64,000 nt of DNA from Bartonella tribocorum CIP 105476 (GTDB lineage: Bacteria > Pseudomonadota > Alphaproteobacteria > Rhizobiales > Rhizobiaceae): assembly GCF_000196435.1 (NCBI RefSeq), contig NC_010161.1, positions 744,001 through 808,000 of the forward strand. The letters are read 5' to 3'. This document shows positions 28,908 to 39,287 of the stretch, piece by piece. A program made the translations under genes and the position numbers. The number at the start of each line of letters is the position of its first letter. The first letter of the stretch is position 1. The notes under the pieces were generated by a model. That model saw only the letters and a program-made list of their open reading frames with translations. It made no database searches and had not been told where the DNA came from.

Positions 28908-30407
28908 ATGAAGGTTGAAATTGCCTTAGGTGAGGTATCAGAGAGTCGTGCTTTGCATAAATCGATGCCAGCACTTCTTGATTTGGAAGAGTTATTGGCG
29001 ACGCGTCTTCTTGTGCAAGGTAATTCCGGTTCAGGGAAATCACATCTTTTGCGCCGTCTTTTAGAGCAAAGTGCTCAGTGGGTGCAGCACTGTGTGATTG
29101 ACCCAGAAGGCGATTTTGTAACCTTGGCGGATAAATTTGGTCATGTGATTGTGGAGGCTCAACGCAGCGAATTAGAGTTGACGCGTATTGCCCATCGCAT
29201 TCGGCAACATCGGGTTTCAGTGGTATTTAATCTTGAAGGATTGGACACCGAACAACAGATGCGTGCTGTGGGGGCTTTCCTTGGGGCATTGTTTGATGTG
29301 GAGCGTGATTATTGGTATCCTATGCTTGTGGTGGTTGATGAAGCACAATTGTTTGCTCCAACTGCGGCAGGAGAAGTTTCCGATGAAGCGCGTAAAATTT
29401 CTCTGAGCGCTATGACCAATCTTATGTGTCGAGGACGCAAACGTGGTCTTGCTGGTGTTATTGCGACACAACGTTTGGCTAAGCTTGCTAAAAATGTTGC
29501 TGCTGAAGCTTCAAACTTTTTAATAGGGCGGACTTTTTTAGATATTGATATGATGCGTGCGGCTGATCTTTTGGGAATGGAGCGTCGTCAAGCGGAAATG
29601 TTTAGAGATCTTGAGCGGGGACATTTTATCGCTTTAGGCCCTGCTTTATCACGACGTCCCTTACCAATTATCATTGGTTCGGTTGAAACTTTAGCACGCT
29701 CTTCTAGCCCTAAATTAATGCCCCTTCCAACAGAGCGAGATGATATACAAGAACTCGTTTTTACTCCTTCACCAGAGGAAATTTTAACGCCATTTAAACA
29801 AATACGAGAGCCAGTGAGAGAAAAATCAATGCACGAAATGTTAGAGGAGGTCGTGCATAAAAAACAAGAGGCGTTGGAAGAACCTCTAAGTTTATTTCCT
29901 GAACTTTCTGATGTTGAGCTTGATCGTCAAGCAGAACATGTTATTCGGGAAATTCTTCAGGACCCTGAGGCTTTTTATCGTTCAACAGCGGTGCTTTATC
30001 AAGATTTTTCAGTTCGTTGCCGTATTCATGGTATGTCACAGGTTCCTTTTAATCTTTCACAATTTCGGCGTAAATTGGCGATTGCTCAAGCTTTTGTCGA
30101 CGAACAAACAGCTGTTAGTGAGCACTGGAAACATATTCTGCAGATATCAGAAAGTTTGGAAGATGATGTTCAAGGAGTCTTCTTGAATGTGGCACAGGCC
30201 GCATTGAGCGGGAAGCCATGCCCATCCGATGCATTTTTAGCCCGTCTTTATGGGACCCATTCTTTAAGCCGTGCACGCCGACTTTTAACCTACTTTGAAG
30301 AGCGCGGACTCATTGTTATTCATACGCACTTTAGTGGTCAACGCATTGTTGCATTTCCCAATCTGGGTGTCGAAACAGCACCCGGAGATCCCAAAGAACC
30401 ACTTTAA
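28908..30407 (+). CDS. HerA-like (DUF87) ATP-binding protein
   Basis: 499-residue P-loop ATPase. Walker [17 protein letters not shown] (about residues 36-51), Walker [14 protein letters not shown] (about 140), [16 protein letters not shown] sensor region (about 178) and [16 protein letters not shown]. The N-terminal part matches the HerA central domain; the C-terminal 120 residues ([36 protein letters not shown]) look like a winged helix. HerA normally works with NurA nuclease in DNA end processing; no nurA is visible here, so a different partner or role is possible. Converges on prs with a 4-bp overlap of stop codons. Confidence 0.85.
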   Translation: MKVEIALGEVSESRALHKSMPALLDLEELLATRLLVQGNSGSGKSHLLRRLLEQSAQWVQHCVIDPEGDFVTLADKFGHVIVEAQRSELELTRIAHRIRQHRVSVVFNLEGLDTEQQMRAVGAFLGALFDVERDYWYPMLVVVDEAQLFAPTAAGEVSDEARKISLSAMTNLMCRGRKRGLAGVIATQRLAKLAKNVAAEASNFLIGRTFLDIDMMRAADLLGMERRQAEMFRDLERGHFIALGPALSRRPLPIIIGSVETLARSSSPKLMPLPTERDDIQELVFTPSPEEILTPFKQIREPVREKSMHEMLEEVVHKKQEALEEPLSLFPELSDVELDRQAEHVIREILQDPEAFYRSTAVLYQDFSVRCRIHGMSQVPFNLSQFRRKLAIAQAFVDEQTAVSEHWKHILQISESLEDDVQGVFLNVAQAALSGKPCPSDAFLARLYGTHSLSRARRLLTYFEERGLIVIHTHFSGQRIVAFPNLGVETAPGDPKEPL

Positions 30408-31336
30408 CCAAATAAGCTTGAGACAGATTGTTCTGCTGCTGTTCTAGCGATTGCTTCTCCAATGAGATCAGCAATGGGTAAAACACGAATATTATGAGCT
30501 TTCTCAATGGATTCTGTTGGCATAATTGAATCTGTAATAACCAATTCTTTCATTTCTGAATTGGTAATGCGTTCGATTGCAGTACCAGAAAGAACACCGT
30601 GCGTGATATAAGCTGTGACACTATTGGCACCATGTTTCAGGAGAGCACTGGCTGCATTGCATAAAGTTCCACCTGAATCAACAATATCATCCAGCAAAAG
30701 ACAATCTTTTCCCGATACGTCTCCAATAATATTCATAACTTCTGATTCACCGGGACGTTCACGACGTTTATCTACAATAGCAAGCAAACTGTTTAAGCGC
30801 TTGGCAAGTGAGCGAGCGCGTACCACACCACCCACATCAGGTGAAACAACAATAACATTTTCAAGAGAATAATGCATTTTGACATCGCGAGCAATGACTG
30901 GAACAGCATAGAGATTATCCGTAGGGATGTCAAAAAAACCTTGAATCTGTCCGGCATGAAGGTCCAACGTTAAAACGCGATGAGCACCTGCTTCAGTAAT
31001 CAGGTTGGCAACAAGTTTTGCAGAAATGGGAGTTCGTGGTCCAGGTTTCCTATCCTGGCGGGCGTAGCCAAAATAAGGTATTACGGCTGTAATACGACGT
31101 GCAGAAGAACGACGCAAGGCATCAATCATGATGAGCAATTCCATCAAATGATCATTTGCAGGATAAGATGTAGATTGCAAAACAAAAACATCTTGTCCCC
31201 GTACATTTTCATGCAATTCTACGAAAATTTCTTGATCAGCAAAGCGCTTTACAGTGGCCTTGCCTAAAGGTATGTTCAGATAATTTGTAACATCTTCAGC
31301 TAGGCGTGGATTAGAATTTCCGCAGAAAAGTTTCAT
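30404..31336 (-). CDS. prs: Ribose-phosphate pyrophosphokinase
   Basis: 310-residue class I PRPP synthetase, making the activated ribose for nucleotide, His and Trp synthesis. The ATP loop [16 protein letters not shown] and [13 protein letters not shown], the catalytic [19 protein letters not shown], and the PRPP-binding loop [13 protein letters not shown] are all present. Shares 4 bp at its 3' end with the convergent HerA-like gene. Confidence 0.96.
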   Translation of the reverse strand: MKLFCGNSNPRLAEDVTNYLNIPLGKATVKRFADQEIFVELHENVRGQDVFVLQSTSYPANDHLMELLIMIDALRRSSARRITAVIPYFGYARQDRKPGPRTPISAKLVANLITEAGAHRVLTLDLHAGQIQGFFDIPTDNLYAVPVIARDVKMHYSLENVIVVSPDVGGVVRARSLAKRLNSLLAIVDKRRERPGESEVMNIIGDVSGKDCLLLDDIVDSGGTLCNAASALLKHGANSVTAYITHGVLSGTAIERITNSEMKELVITDSIMPTESIEKAHNIRVLPIADLIGEAIARTAAEQSVSSLFG

Positions 31337-32125
31337 AGTAGAACCTCTGAATAATCATGGTAGGAATGCGACACGGTTTTTAATTTCTTTTTATTAAATT
31401 GCAAGAAAACAATTACAAAAGCCTTACAATTTTATCGATAATTATTAAAGAGCTATGCGGTATGTTTTCTCTTTTTCCAAAATTTTTGTTTCTTTTAGAA
31501 TTAATTCTTGAAATTGTTAAGAAAAAACAGAGGATGCGGTTTATTTGTACGGGGGAATTCTCTGATAGAGAGAGACTGATTCATTGTATCTGTTGTGATC
31601 ATTAATAAGTAAGATCGCTTAAAGGGCTTTGTTACAAAATTTCAGTTAAATAGGTATGCTCTCTTATTTTTAAAATGAGATCGTCCACAATATGATGAAT
31701 TTTATTTCACAATTTAAAGATATATATTTATGAACCTTTATATATTACTTGTTTTCATTGTAATGCGTGTCATGTTTTTTATTTTTTGGGATTTCTAAAT
31801 GTTTTTTTTAATTGATGTGTCATTATTTGTAGAGAAAGTAAAAACAATAAAGATATTTCTAAATGATTAAATTTAGCTTTTTCTTCAATTGCTTGATTTA
31901 GAAAACAATTTCAATAATATTTTATATTTAAATAATTACGTGTTAAAGGTTATTATAAGCAAACATTGAAAAGAAGAATTCGTTTTATTTCTCATAGCTA
32001 CAGTTTTCATGTTTTGTGAAGCCAATAAGAATTTTTATGAAAAAGGTCATACTAGAAAAAAGCTTACTTATGTTATTAGTATTATTTTATTGGCGGTTTT
32101 GATACTTTTGTGAGGTAAAAAATGT
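31337..32125 (+). other. Gap of 789 bp
   Basis: The right side of prs should hold its promoter. No relic of the integrase family was recognised here. One short plus-strand frame, 32009-32113, would encode 34 residues with a hydrophobic C-terminal half (VISIILLAVLILL), but it has no ribosome site. Otherwise AT-rich and featureless. Confidence 0.35.
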
Positions 32126-32908
32126 TTATTTCAACATAATAGCAGAAATTTGCCGCCCATAATCAGGTTCGTTGCGGTGTATTGCACGTCGATAAGAAAA
32201 GAAATTCTGTTCATTTTGATAGGTACAAAGCTCTACGCAAGAAGCATTAACACCGGCTTCTTTGAGTTGATTTGTAATAAATGCCCATAGATTAAAATGA
32301 AAGTGATTGACTTTTTCTGTTTTTAAAAAATATTTTTGAAACTCGCTATGACACTCAATAAATTGGTTGTAAAATTCACTTGTTACTTCGTAGTAGTGTG
32401 GCCCAATACAAGGTCCAAGGGCTGCTATTATTGCTTGTCTTTTGGCTCCTTGTTTTTCCATAACAGCAATTGTTTTCTCAATAATTCCATTTAAACTTCC
32501 GCGCCAGCCAGCATGCGTTGCGGCGATGACGCCAGCTTGAGGATCAGCAAACAGTATTGGGCCACAATCTGCTGTAAGAATCCCAATAACAAGTCCTGGT
32601 GTGGAGGTAACAAGAGCATCTGCTTTGGGGGGCTCGTCAATAAAAGCTTGATTTACTACGACAACGTTACAGGAGTGTATTTGATTGACCGTGACGAAAT
32701 TTTGTACCTCAATAGAAAAATAATTAGCGATCAAAAGATGATTCTGTACAATATGTTCAGGTTGATCATTTGAACCTTTTCCGACATTAAGGTTGTGACA
32801 AAAATTTTTTGAAACACCAGCTTGACGTGTAAAAAATCCATGTTTTATCCCATGGATGTGTAAAGGGGAAAGATTTTTTGCGAGGATAGGATGATGGATA
32901 AGCTTCAT
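32126..32908 (-). CDS. pgeF: Peptidoglycan editing factor PgeF (YfiH/laccase-domain)
   Basis: 260-residue Cu/Zn-binding oxidoreductase-fold enzyme that removes mis-incorporated L-Ser from peptidoglycan precursors in E. coli. Signature motifs: HGFFTRQAG at the N terminus, ADCGPILF, ATHAGWRGSLNGI (metal-ligand His) and GPCIGPHYYEV (ligand Cys), plus SYRRAIHRNEPDYGRQISAI near the end. Last in the lgt-midA-pgeF cluster, after a 98-bp gap. Confidence 0.93.
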   Translation of the reverse strand: MKLIHHPILAKNLSPLHIHGIKHGFFTRQAGVSKNFCHNLNVGKGSNDQPEHIVQNHLLIANYFSIEVQNFVTVNQIHSCNVVVVNQAFIDEPPKADALVTSTPGLVIGILTADCGPILFADPQAGVIAATHAGWRGSLNGIIEKTIAVMEKQGAKRQAIIAALGPCIGPHYYEVTSEFYNQFIECHSEFQKYFLKTEKVNHFHFNLWAFITNQLKEAGVNASCVELCTYQNEQNFFSYRRAIHRNEPDYGRQISAIMLK

Positions 32909-33006
32909 AAAAGTTCCTTATGAGATTATTTGAAGTGGAAGAGATGTTTGTATTTGTTAATGAATATTTCGGATAATGATGTACTTATTGACAAAATTAC
33001 TGATCA

Positions 33007-34086
33007 TCAAAATTGGGGAGGTATGGGTATATTTTTATCACTGAAATGTAAAACTTTAAATAGTTTACCCATTTGATCTGGGCTAGCGAGCCGTTCGATA
33101 TCTTGGCGGATTTTGTCTTGCAAGGAAGCACTTTTTCCCGCTCCGAGTTGTTGTGCACGTTCTAGCAGCCCCATTTTTAAAAGAAATTCTCCTTGCTCGA
33201 AGATTTCAGCAAAACAGCCTTGTTCAAGGGCTATATTTTTTAAAAAAGAAAAATCAACATGGGATGTTAAATCATGTTCACCAGGGGCATCAAAAACATC
33301 ACGAAATCTATGTTTTGAGAGTGCTTGCAAAGTATCACCAAAGGCAAGATCACGAGCCCCATAATCGATAAGCAAAGCAGAACCTGTTACTTGTACTAAA
33401 TGGTTGCTGATTTGTTGCATAAATTGATGTCGCAAGGGGGCATGTTCGAAAATTGTTCCGTCGGGGACTTTAGAACAATAGGTTTGTAGACAAGAAGAGG
33501 GAAGCTTATGCGGGGCAGCAATAAAGATGAAATCTCCATCTTGATTGATTGTAATACAGCGTTCTTTCCATTCCCCATTGACTTTAATATATTGGTTGAT
33601 GGGGAGTGTATCGAGGAATTCATTACCAATGAGGAAGAGAGGTTTTGGAGGAATTTGATTAAGATTTTCAATGCTATGGATTTTTTTTTGATAAGAGAAA
33701 AGACGCTGTTTTTGTTCTTTTGCGAGTTTTTTACTTATTTCAATCAGAAAAATTTCAGCAGCATTAAATGCTATTGCAGAAAGTTTTTGGATGGTTCGCA
33801 AAATGTCATCCATCAAAGTTCCACGTCCTGGACCTATCTCAGCGAGAATAAAAGGATGAGGACAGCCTTGCGCTTTCCAGCTCGCAAGGGCCCAAATGCC
33901 AATCATCTCTCCAAATAATTGGCTTATTTCAGGCGCTGTAATGAAATCACCAGTGCGCCCAAAAGGTCTTTGTGTTTGATAATAACCAAATTGATGATCT
34001 GTGAGCGCCAATGTCATATATTCACTGACAGTAATGGGACCATGAGATGCGATAATTTCTTTAATTTTTTCTTTGAGGGGTGTCAT
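33007..34086 (-). CDS. MidA-family SAM-dependent protein methyltransferase
   Basis: 359-residue homologue of mitochondrial NDUFAF7/MidA, which methylates an Arg of complex I during assembly; in bacteria the target is presumed similar. Motifs: [51 protein letters not shown] (SAM site), [11 protein letters not shown] and LLIDYGA. Overlaps lgt by 26 bp, so co-transcribed. Confidence 0.92.
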   Translation of the reverse strand: MTPLKEKIKEIIASHGPITVSEYMTLALTDHQFGYYQTQRPFGRTGDFITAPEISQLFGEMIGIWALASWKAQGCPHPFILAEIGPGRGTLMDDILRTIQKLSAIAFNAAEIFLIEISKKLAKEQKQRLFSYQKKIHSIENLNQIPPKPLFLIGNEFLDTLPINQYIKVNGEWKERCITINQDGDFIFIAAPHKLPSSCLQTYCSKVPDGTIFEHAPLRHQFMQQISNHLVQVTGSALLIDYGARDLAFGDTLQALSKHRFRDVFDAPGEHDLTSHVDFSFLKNIALEQGCFAEIFEQGEFLLKMGLLERAQQLGAGKSASLQDKIRQDIERLASPDQMGKLFKVLHFSDKNIPIPPQF

Positions 34087-34939
34087 TTTCGGTAGATTTG
34101 TCTTTAAATGCTTGAAGGAGGAGATAAAACCCTAAAAGAAGCATGGGAAGAGATAAAGCCATGCCATAAGTAAAGCCTGTAGAATGGAAAAGGGTCGAAA
34201 ACCATTCTGGATCTTCTTGAGGAGCACGGTAAACTTCTGAAATACTGCGTGCGATTGCATAACCTATAATAAATATTCCTGACACAGTTCCACGGCGTTT
34301 GAATGCTTTGAAGGTAAAAATAACAATGAAGAGAATCATGAAGAGAATAAATCCTTCCATGAATGCTTCGTAAAGTTGGCTTGGATGGCGCGGTAAATAG
34401 TAAGGATCTAGAGGAAAACAAACTGCCCAAGGTTGTGTGGTAGCGTTGCCCCATAATTCTTGGTTGATGAAATTGCAGATTCGTACAATGCCGATACCGA
34501 TAGGAGCTCCGGCAGCAATGATGTCAAACATAGATCGTATGTTGATGTTATTTTTACGAGCGAACAAAATCATTGCAATGATAATGCCAATGAGACCACC
34601 ATGAAAGGACATTCCCCCATCCCATACGGCAATGATAGAACTTGGATGACTAAAGTAATAAAGAGGATCCCATACAAGAACTTGTCCTAAACGCCCTCCG
34701 ACAACAACACTGATTGCAGACCAGACAACAAAATCTCCGATCTTCTCTTTAGTCATAGGAGGGTGGTTTTTATGCCATAGAGATGGTTTTTTTAATAATT
34801 TTTGCGCATACCACCAAGCAAAAAGAATACCCACAACGTAACCAAGTCCATACCAATGAAGTGTTATGGGGCCTAGTTGGATAATGACAGGGTCAAGAAA
34901 AGACGGAAAAGCAATGGCTGGACAGACAAGATTGTTCAT
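34061..34939 (-). CDS. lgt: Prolipoprotein diacylglyceryl transferase
   Basis: 292-residue inner-membrane enzyme that transfers diacylglycerol to the lipobox Cys of lipoproteins, the first step of their maturation. Seven helices; key motifs are [25 protein letters not shown] (catalytic His), and [16 protein letters not shown] (Lgt signature with Arg and Asn), then [12 protein letters not shown]. It would process lipoproteins such as the L,D-transpeptidase encoded at 26.2 kb. Divergent from ubiK. Confidence 0.96.
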   Translation of the reverse strand: MNNLVCPAIAFPSFLDPVIIQLGPITLHWYGLGYVVGILFAWWYAQKLLKKPSLWHKNHPPMTKEKIGDFVVWSAISVVVGGRLGQVLVWDPLYYFSHPSSIIAVWDGGMSFHGGLIGIIIAMILFARKNNINIRSMFDIIAAGAPIGIGIVRICNFINQELWGNATTQPWAVCFPLDPYYLPRHPSQLYEAFMEGFILFMILFIVIFTFKAFKRRGTVSGIFIIGYAIARSISEVYRAPQEDPEWFSTLFHSTGFTYGMALSLPMLLLGFYLLLQAFKDKSTENDTPQRKN

Positions 34940-35205
34940 GAATTAAGCACTTTACATTATATGGGATGGATATGAAGTGACTCTTATGATCAGAAATGAC
35001 AGATGAATGCGTAACGGTCAAGTCAGGAAGAAAACAACTCAAAAAGGGGAATAGATTTCCACTAGTTTATTACGGTAAAAAATTATCATGAAAAATTGGT
35101 ACAATAGGACAAAAATAGGGTAAAAGGAACAAATTACAGTATCTAAATGTTATGAGAATACGCTATAATGTGTGCGTCAATAATTAAAATTTAAGGAAAA
35201 ATGTT

Positions 35206-35478
35206 ATGCGTAATGGATCAAACCGTATTCTTGATGAATTAGCAAAATTAGCAACAGATGCCGCTGACGTCGCGCAAGGTGTACGACGTGAAGCTGGAAC
35301 AGCTTTTCGTGTGCAGGCTGAAAAGATAGCCAACAAACTTGATCTCGTTTCACGCGAAGAATTTGAGACCTTTAAGGAGATGGTGCTGAAGGTTCATGCT
35401 GATAATGCTGATTTAAAAAGGCGTCTTGATGATCTAGAAAAAGATAATTTGGAAAAAAGCAGACACAAAAAAAAATAA
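35206..35478 (+). CDS. ubiK: UbiK/BMFP-family accessory factor
   Basis: 90-residue small protein of the BMFP/UbiK family, an accessory factor for ubiquinone synthesis that binds lipids and forms trimers. N-terminal amphipathic helix with ILDELAKLATDAADVAQGVRRE, then a C-terminal coiled coil (SREEFETFKEMV...LKRRLDDLE) and a basic tail. TATAAT at 35164-35169 and TAAGGAAAAATG before the start support expression. It lies divergent from lgt, as in relatives. Confidence 0.88.
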   Translation: MRNGSNRILDELAKLATDAADVAQGVRREAGTAFRVQAEKIANKLDLVSREEFETFKEMVLKVHADNADLKRRLDDLEKDNLEKSRHKKK

Positions 35479-35838
35479 AATAGTTTCTCTAAAAAAATAT
35501 CCCCAATTTTTCAATATGATGCGTGAAACTAAAAAATGCTTAATCTTGCGTCTGTTAGAGCGGAGCATTTGTTTATTTTTAATTTTTTTGGGGGTAAAAT
35601 GCATTTTTTTGAATCAGGGGGGCTGGCGCTATGGAATTGTATCAATACACTGAAAAGACTTGATGATTCGTTTTATGATAATCAGGTTACCCTAGAGAGT
35701 GCGATAGTGTTCTGGGGGGGGGTAGTATCAATGTTTTAATGTGTATTTGTTTGGTGTAAAGGTTTTGATTGTAACAAAATATTGTTACAATTTAAGTGGT
35801 TTGTATTCTGTTGACAATGTAGATGATTGAGGATTGTG
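35479..35838 (+). other. Gap of 360 bp
   Basis: Contains a short open frame (35536-35739) that lacks a ribosome site and recognisable motifs; considered fortuitous. A G-run (eight or more G) occurs near 35715. Nothing else seen; the promoter of the YbjN-like gene is presumed near 35770-35820. Confidence 0.35.
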
Positions 35839-36339
35839 ATGAGGCTTGCATTTTGCGCCACAGAAAGAAAAGAGCATCCTGTTGACTTTATCGAACAGAT
35901 GGCTTGTGAATATGATTGGTCGTTTGAGCGGAATGCACAAGATGAAATTAGTGTTTGTGTGGAAGGAAAACGGGCAAATTATCATCTTGCTTTTTCATGG
36001 ATGGAAGAGCAGGAAGCACTTCATTTGGCTTGTTCATTTGATCTTTCTATTGAAAATGCTCGAACAGCCGAAATACAACGCTTATTGCTAGCGATTAATG
36101 AAAAATTATTGTTGGGACATTTTGATTACTGGCAAAGAAATAATTCGGTTATTTATCGGCAAGGTCTTCTTTTAGCTGGTGGTGTGCACCCATCCCATAT
36201 ACAGGTTGAAACATTGTTGATACACGCCCTTAAAGCCTGTGAAAGCCATTATGTTGCCTTTCAGATGGTGGCTTTATCGGGAGAAAGCGCTTACAAGGCA
36301 CTGCAATACACTTTGTTTGAAACTGTAGGGAATGCCTAA
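35839..36339 (+). CDS. YbjN domain protein
   Basis: 167-residue cytosolic YbjN-family protein, function not established. Typical motifs: HPVDFIEQMACEYDWSFER near the N terminus, ALHLACSFDL, INEKLLLGHFDYW and LLAGGVHPSHIQVETLLIHALKACE. I placed the start at ATG 35839, preceded by GAGG (35829-35832); the frame can be read from TTG 35827 but family alignment favours starting near MRLAFCATE. Followed by convergent two-component genes; a weak hairpin (AAAATATC/GGTATTTT) sits in the 46-bp gap. Confidence 0.85.
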   Translation: MRLAFCATERKEHPVDFIEQMACEYDWSFERNAQDEISVCVEGKRANYHLAFSWMEEQEALHLACSFDLSIENARTAEIQRLLLAINEKLLLGHFDYWQRNNSVIYRQGLLLAGGVHPSHIQVETLLIHALKACESHYVAFQMVALSGESAYKALQYTLFETVGNA

Positions 36340-36385
36340 AATATCAAGCCTGGTATTTTTTACAGATGGTTTGCTGAAAGATTGC

Positions 36386-37726
36386 TTATAGGGGGATATC
36401 AAGAATAGCGCGTAATCCCCCCAGAGGGCTCTCATCGAGTTGTATGTTTCCACCATGGCTGCGTGCTATGTCTTGAGCAATAGAAAGACCAAGTCCTGTT
36501 CCACTTGCATCTTGATTTCGTGCTTTATCAATTCTGAAAAAAGGTTTAAAAACTTCTGTGCGCATATTTTTATGAATTCCAGGTCCATCATCGTCGATGA
36601 TCAATATAAAAGATTCTTGTTGAGAGTTGGCTGTTAGTATAACCGTTGTGCCGTAACAAAATGCATTTGAGACAAGATTGCTAACCAAGCGGGTGAAAGC
36701 ACGGGGGCGTACTTGTATTTGTGTAGCGCCTTCAATGGTATAAGAAAATTGACGTTTGTGAAGATGAGCATCAGTGGAAAATTTTTGCATAAGAGTATTT
36801 AAATCAAAGGTCTTGACACTTTCATTTCCTTTACCACGGGCAAAAGCAAGATAATCTTCTAACATATTTTGCATATCATTGACATCTTGCTCAAGCGGTT
36901 TAATATCAAAGTCAGTATTTGCTAGTGCGAGCTGAAGTTTAAAACGTGTAAGAATAGTTCTTAAGTCATGGCTTACGCCTGAGAGCATCATAGTGCGTTG
37001 TTCTATTTGGCGTTCAATGCGTTCGCGCATGCGTAAAAAAGCAATGCCAGCGCGACGAACTTCATCGGCTCCTTGCGGTTGAAATCCTTTTGGTAAGGGA
37101 CGCCCTCGTCCAAAACTTTCAGCTGCTTCAGCGAGTTGTTGAATTGGTTTTATTTGGTTGCGCAAGAAATAAATTGCTATCAGCAATAAAACAAGAGCCG
37201 TTCCTACCATCCAGCTTAAAAAAATAGCAGTGTTGGAAGCATAGGCTTGGCTGCGTGGCGCAAAGACACGCAAGATATTGTGACCAAGATGAATACGGAT
37301 TTCAACAAGATCAGAATCTCCTACGGTATCAATCCAGAAGGGACGGTTAATTTGGCGGGTGATTTCTTCACTGAGAAAATAATCAAGAATTGCAAAAAAT
37401 GGCTTAGGTCCTGGAGGGGGTAAGGGGGCAGGAGAGAGAATAGAAATATTTAATCCCATACGTTGTTGTGCAATACGCTTGATATCTTCATAGTTATCTT
37501 GCTGCGGATACATTTCAATAATATCAATAATGGCTGAAATATCATGCACGACAGCCGTTGAAAGACGCTCAGTTACCATTTGCCAATGACGTTCCATAAA
37601 GACGTAAGCAATGACTGTTTGCAGAAGCACCATGGGAGCAATAATAATGATCAAAGAGCGGGCATAAAGCCGTTTAGGCATCTTTTTCGTTAACCATCGA
37701 AAAAAAAATCTTAAAGGTTTGATCAT
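36386..37726 (-). CDS. EnvZ-like sensor histidine kinase
   Basis: 446-residue membrane sensor kinase. Helices at about 24-44 and 166-188 flank a periplasmic sensor region; HAMP follows (about 188-240). Phospho-acceptor His253 in GVSHDLRTILTR; the usual Pro after Thr is Ile, as is common in alphaproteobacterial EnvZ-like kinases. ATPase motifs NAFCYG, DDGPGI and GTGLGLSIAQDIA. Gene follows its response regulator with an 8-bp gap. Signal unknown. Confidence 0.93.
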   Translation of the reverse strand: MIKPLRFFFRWLTKKMPKRLYARSLIIIIAPMVLLQTVIAYVFMERHWQMVTERLSTAVVHDISAIIDIIEMYPQQDNYEDIKRIAQQRMGLNISILSPAPLPPPGPKPFFAILDYFLSEEITRQINRPFWIDTVGDSDLVEIRIHLGHNILRVFAPRSQAYASNTAIFLSWMVGTALVLLLIAIYFLRNQIKPIQQLAEAAESFGRGRPLPKGFQPQGADEVRRAGIAFLRMRERIERQIEQRTMMLSGVSHDLRTILTRFKLQLALANTDFDIKPLEQDVNDMQNMLEDYLAFARGKGNESVKTFDLNTLMQKFSTDAHLHKRQFSYTIEGATQIQVRPRAFTRLVSNLVSNAFCYGTTVILTANSQQESFILIIDDDGPGIHKNMRTEVFKPFFRIDKARNQDASGTGLGLSIAQDIARSHGGNIQLDESPLGGLRAILDIPL

Positions 37727-37734
37727 TCTTGTGC

Positions 37735-38439
37735 CTATTCAATTGAGAGTTTATACCCTATTCCTCGTACGGTTTGGAGCCATATAGGCAGAGCCGGATT
37801 TCTTTCGATTTTACGACGAAGGCGGTTGATTTGTACATCAATAGCACGTTCACCGATCGTGTTGTCATCCATTGCAAATTGATGACGCGGAATAATGTTT
37901 CCTGCATTTTCTGCAAAAATAATCATCATTTTTTGTTCTTTATCGGTTAATTTAATAATTTCTCCTCCCCTTTTGAGTTCGCGCCGTGAAATTGAAAATA
38001 TATAAGGACCAAAAACGATTTGCTCAATTTTGGGTTGGCTAAGGGGAAAACCGCGTCGCAAAATGGCGTTGATACGAAGGAGAAGTTCACGAGGGTCAAA
38101 TGGCTTAGCCAAATAATCATCTGCGCCTGCTTCTAATCCACGGATACGATTGTCCGTTTCGGATAAAGCTGTCAGCATAAGGATAGGAACATCTTTTGTT
38201 TGGCGGAGTGAATAGGTAAGGCTAATACCGTTTTCACCAGGCATCATGACATCAACAATAAGAAGATCAAAATCTAAACTTGCCAATAGTTTTCTTGCCT
38301 CATTGGCATTGGCTGAAACTGAAACACGAAATCCATTTTTAATGAGAAACTGCAATAAAAGATTGCGAATACGTGTATCATCATCAATCACAAGAAGGTG
38401 GGGTGCATCGTCACACAAAACTTGAACGTGATTGGTCAT
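37735..38439 (-). CDS. OmpR/PetR-type response regulator
   Basis: 234-residue response regulator: receiver domain (phospho-acceptor Asp63 in IVDVMMPGENG, Lys in AKPFDP) and OmpR winged helix (IDVQINRLRRKIERNP, VRGIGYKLSIE). Close to the OmpR/PetR branch of alphaproteobacteria. Starts the minus-strand pair and is divergent from the MBL-fold gene. Confidence 0.93.
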   Translation of the reverse strand: MTNHVQVLCDDAPHLLVIDDDTRIRNLLLQFLIKNGFRVSVSANANEARKLLASLDFDLLIVDVMMPGENGISLTYSLRQTKDVPILMLTALSETDNRIRGLEAGADDYLAKPFDPRELLLRINAILRRGFPLSQPKIEQIVFGPYIFSISRRELKRGGEIIKLTDKEQKMMIIFAENAGNIIPRHQFAMDDNTIGERAIDVQINRLRRKIERNPALPIWLQTVRGIGYKLSIE

Positions 38440-38575
38440 TCTTCAAAACCTTTAAACGACGTTTTCAAAAGATTTAACTTTACATAAGTTGCATAAAGCT
38501 GTCGAGCAGGCTATCCTATAGAATGAAGGAAATGTTTCTTGTAAGCTTAAAAAGATTTATTTTAAAAAGGATTTC

Positions 38576-39226
38576 ATGAGTCATTTTAGTACCCACATTA
38601 TTCCCGTTACGCCTTTTCAGCAAAATTGCACCCTGCTTTTTGATACAGAACAAAAAGGAGGGGTTCTAGTGGATCCTGGTGGAGATTGGCGTCGAATTCA
38701 AGAGGTTATTGAAAAGAAAGGTATTACGGTTGAAGCGATTTGGATAACGCATGGTCACTTTGATCATGTGGGAGCAGCAATGCAAGCAAAAGAGGACCTT
38801 GGCGTTAAAATTATCGGTTCGCATTGCGATGACAGACCTGTAATGGATGCTGTGGTTGAGAGTGCAAGAAGCTATGGTATCACGGATGCATCTGTTTGTA
38901 TTCCTGATCAATGGTTAGAAGATGGCGATAGTGTTCATTTTTCTGACCACGTGTTTAGGGTTTTTCATACACCAGGGCATTCTCCTGGTCATGTTATTTA
39001 TTTTAATGAAAAAGAACGTTTTGCTTTATTGGGTGATGTTCTCTTTCGTGGTTCTATTGGACGTACAGACTTTCCTTTTTGTTCGCATGAAAAATTGATG
39101 AGATCACTTCGAGAAAAAATTTTACCTTTAGGGGATGACGTTCGTTTCATTTGTGGGCATGGTCCTGGAAGTTATCTAGGCTATGAGCGTCAGTGGAATC
39201 CTTTTCTTCAAGAGCTCAATACATAA
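38576..39226 (+). CDS. MBL-fold hydrolase, glyoxalase II-like
   Basis: 216-residue metallo-beta-lactamase fold enzyme. Metal-binding motif THGHFDHVG (about residues 60-68), HTPGHSPGHV, LLGDVLFRGSIGRTD and a late GHGPGS. Belongs to the YcbL/GloB-like group that hydrolyses thioesters such as hydroxyacyl-glutathione; the exact substrate cannot be set. Ends in a terminator. Confidence 0.9.
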   Translation: MSHFSTHIIPVTPFQQNCTLLFDTEQKGGVLVDPGGDWRRIQEVIEKKGITVEAIWITHGHFDHVGAAMQAKEDLGVKIIGSHCDDRPVMDAVVESARSYGITDASVCIPDQWLEDGDSVHFSDHVFRVFHTPGHSPGHVIYFNEKERFALLGDVLFRGSIGRTDFPFCSHEKLMRSLREKILPLGDDVRFICGHGPGSYLGYERQWNPFLQELNT

Positions 39227-39255
39227 CCCCATAACACTTTAAAGCGTTTTGGGGT
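39226..39255 (+). terminator. Hairpin terminator after MBL-fold gene
   Basis: Arms ACCCCATAACACTTT and AAAGCGTTTTGGGGT pair with two mismatches; starts on the last base of the stop codon. T-run is poor (CACTCAAAATTTT), so efficiency is uncertain. Confidence 0.6.
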
Positions 39256-39287
39256 CACTCAAAATTTTCTGAACCAAAGCAAAAATA

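Noticed and set aside
31399..31605. 68-residue plus-strand frame before prs promoter
   Set aside because: Hydrophobic low-complexity frame without ribosome site; no family resemblance.
35536..35739. 67-residue plus-strand frame
   Set aside because: No ribosome site or motif; composition does not look like a conserved protein.
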